Shown one piece after another: positions 62,742 to 64,000 of a stretch of DNA of 64,000 nt (its first letter is position 1; every line of letters starts with the position of its first letter). A program made the position numbers and the translations under genes. The notes below the pieces were generated by a model, which saw only the letters and a list, made by a program, of their open reading frames with translations, did no database searches and was not told the origin of the DNA. Origin of the DNA: Paenibacillus macerans (GTDB taxonomy: Bacteria; Bacillota; Bacilli; Paenibacillales; Paenibacillaceae); assembly GCF_900454495.1 (NCBI RefSeq), contig NZ_UGSI01000001.1:1674001-1738000 (forward strand), given 5' to 3'.

Positions 62742-64000
62742 TTACCTTTTTCTCTTCATATTCCGAATATATCCGGGCAGACCGTTCGGATCCAGCCAGG
62801 GCCGGGGCAGCCGCACCAACACATCTTTCCAATCGGTTCCTATGGACGGGGAAGCGGGAGTGAAGTAAGGAACGCCAAATGACTTAAGCGACACCAGATG
62901 GGCAACCAGAAACAGGGCACCGCATAAAATGCCGAAAAGGCCCATAAAGCCGGCCAACAGCACGAACGAAAAGCGAAGCAGGCGTTGTGACATGCCGAAG
63001 CTGTAAACCGGAACGACAAAATTGGTGATGCCGGTTATGGCAACGACAATGACAATCGCGGCGGAAATGAGACCGGCTTCCACCGCCGCCTGCCCCAGTA
63101 CAATCGCCCCCACGATCGAAAGCGCCTGTCCGACCGCCCGCGGAATGCGCAGCCCCGCCTCCCGGATAATTTCAAACACGACTTCCATTAACAACACTTC
63201 GAAGATGGCGGGAAAGGGGACCCCTTCCCGCTGGGCGGACAAACTGATCAGGAGTTGGGTCGGGATCAGTTCCTGTTGGAACGTCGTGGCCGCGACATAC
63301 AAGGAAGGGACGAACACGGCCGTAAAAAAGGAAATCAACCGAATCCAGCGAATAAACGTGGCGATGTCCGCTCGCTGATAATAATCTTCAGGAGAACTGA
63401 AAAACTCGAAAAACGTCATGGGGGCAAGCAGGACGTTGGGCGTTCCGTCCACCATCACGGCCACTTTACCATCCAGCAACTGGGCAGCTACCATATCAGG
63501 GCGTTCGGTGTTGGTAAGCGTCGGAAAAGGAGACCAAATCCGGTCCTGGATGAATTCCTCCACATAAGCGCTTTCCAGCACACTGTCCGTCCGGATGGCT
63601 GACAATCTGCCGCGCACTTCCCGGACCAGCGATTCCGGGGCGAGGTTCTCCATGTACACCATAAGCAAAGTCGTCCCGGTTTGATTGCCGATGTTCATTT
63701 TATCAAACCGGAGGAATGGGTTGCGGATTCGTTTGCGGACAAGCCCCACATTGGTCAGAATGCTTTCCGTAAACCCTTCGTGCGGGCCGCGAATGGTCGA
63801 TTCCGTCTTCGGTTCTTCAACGGAGCGTTGTTTGGGTTCAGTCACATTGATGAGACAAACGCGCTCCCTTGCAAAATCGGTTAGTGCGCAATGGCCTGCA
63901 AGGAGAGCTTGTACGGCATGTTCCCGCAACTGTTCATATGGATCGAAAAAGGAAAATTCACGCAAAAAACCGCTCTCGGCGGAACGAGACGCTTCCCCTT
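62742..64000 (-). CDS. Spore germination protein GerAA family (5' end outside window)
   Basis: The frame is open to the window edge, so the 420 residues seen lack the start; family members are about 480-500 residues. The N-terminal soluble domain (PHEGFTESILTNVGLVRKRIRNPFLRF) is followed by VAVMVDGTPNVLLAPMTFFEFFSSPEDYYQR and five to six membrane helices, ending PWLDPNGLPGYIRNMKRKR. All are GerAA signatures. It precedes the Ger(x)C gene by 15 bp. Confidence 0.93.
   Translation of the reverse strand, partial: GEASRSAESGFLREFSFFDPYEQLREHAVQALLAGHCALTDFARERVCLINVTEPKQRSVEEPKTESTIRGPHEGFTESILTNVGLVRKRIRNPFLRFDKMNIGNQTGTTLLMVYMENLAPESLVREVRGRLSAIRTDSVLESAYVEEFIQDRIWSPFPTLTNTERPDMVAAQLLDGKVAVMVDGTPNVLLAPMTFFEFFSSPEDYYQRADIATFIRWIRLISFFTAVFVPSLYVAATTFQQELIPTQLLISLSAQREGVPFPAIFEVLLMEVVFEIIREAGLRIPRAVGQALSIVGAIVLGQAAVEAGLISAAIVIVVAITGITNFVVPVYSFGMSQRLLRFSFVLLAGFMGLFGILCGALFLVAHLVSLKSFGVPYFTPASPSIGTDWKDVLVRLPRPWLDPNGLPGYIRNMKRKR

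Noticed and set aside
1..64000. tRNA or rRNA genes, complete insertion sequences with transposase
   Set aside because: None recognised on either strand; the mobile signals are recombinase, intron and conjugative-element fragments.

Overview
The window looks like chromosome of a spore-forming, S-layer-bearing Bacillales bacterium, most likely Paenibacillus or a close relative. The basis is a GerA-type germinant receptor operon (60228-64000), three large cell-surface proteins ending in triple S-layer homology (SLH) domains, a YesM/YesN-type two-component system inside a sugar ABC operon, and strong AGGAGG ribosome binding sites. No rRNA, tRNA or CRISPR array was seen. GC-rich backbone blocks alternate with AT-rich accessory blocks, so several horizontal insertions are likely.

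Accessory block 1 (about 120-15500) looks like a defence island. On the minus strand, 176-2133 encodes a TIR protein and a membrane protein that share a short Gly/Asn/Val-rich motif. 2249-5353 encodes a Thoeris-like set: a ThsB-type TIR-like protein, a TIR-STALD (SLOG) fusion and another TIR protein. A plus-strand pair follows (SF2 helicase plus a small Cys/His protein). Next is a series of minus-strand genes (177-aa membrane protein, Ser/Thr kinase, RNase H-fold-like protein, unknown, helical protein, HNH nuclease) separated by palindromic spacers with related ends, resembling a cassette array. The block ends with a DUF6809-type gene and a 0.57-kb tandem duplication carrying two near-identical XRE regulators with perfect inverted-repeat operators.

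Backbone block 1 (15500-25913) is a polysaccharide-utilisation locus. Solute-binding lipoprotein, AraC-type response regulator, histidine kinase and two ABC permeases lie on the minus strand; one permease is frameshifted. A divergent heparinase II/III-type lyase is translationally coupled to a KdgF-like cupin. The system is probably used to sense, import and degrade an acidic (uronate) polysaccharide.

Accessory block 2 (25920-39259) contains a frameshifted large serine recombinase with its small companion, then a four-gene operon (ABC-3C REase-fold effector, middle component, DUF3732 ATPase, helicase-nuclease fusion) that looks like an anti-phage system, then a fragment of a Tn1549-like conjugative element (NlpC/P60 protein, DUF6075, two sigma-like regulators).

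Backbone block 2 (39500-64000) starts with a truncated regulator fragment and a Fur-boxed siderophore-iron uptake operon (two FecCD permeases, one binding lipoprotein). It continues with three SLH proteins built from RCC1 or PQQ propellers; one has an in-frame stop just after its signal peptide. A TetR regulator, a MalT-like LuxR regulator and a gerA operon in the order AA-AC-AB-small membrane protein complete the window.
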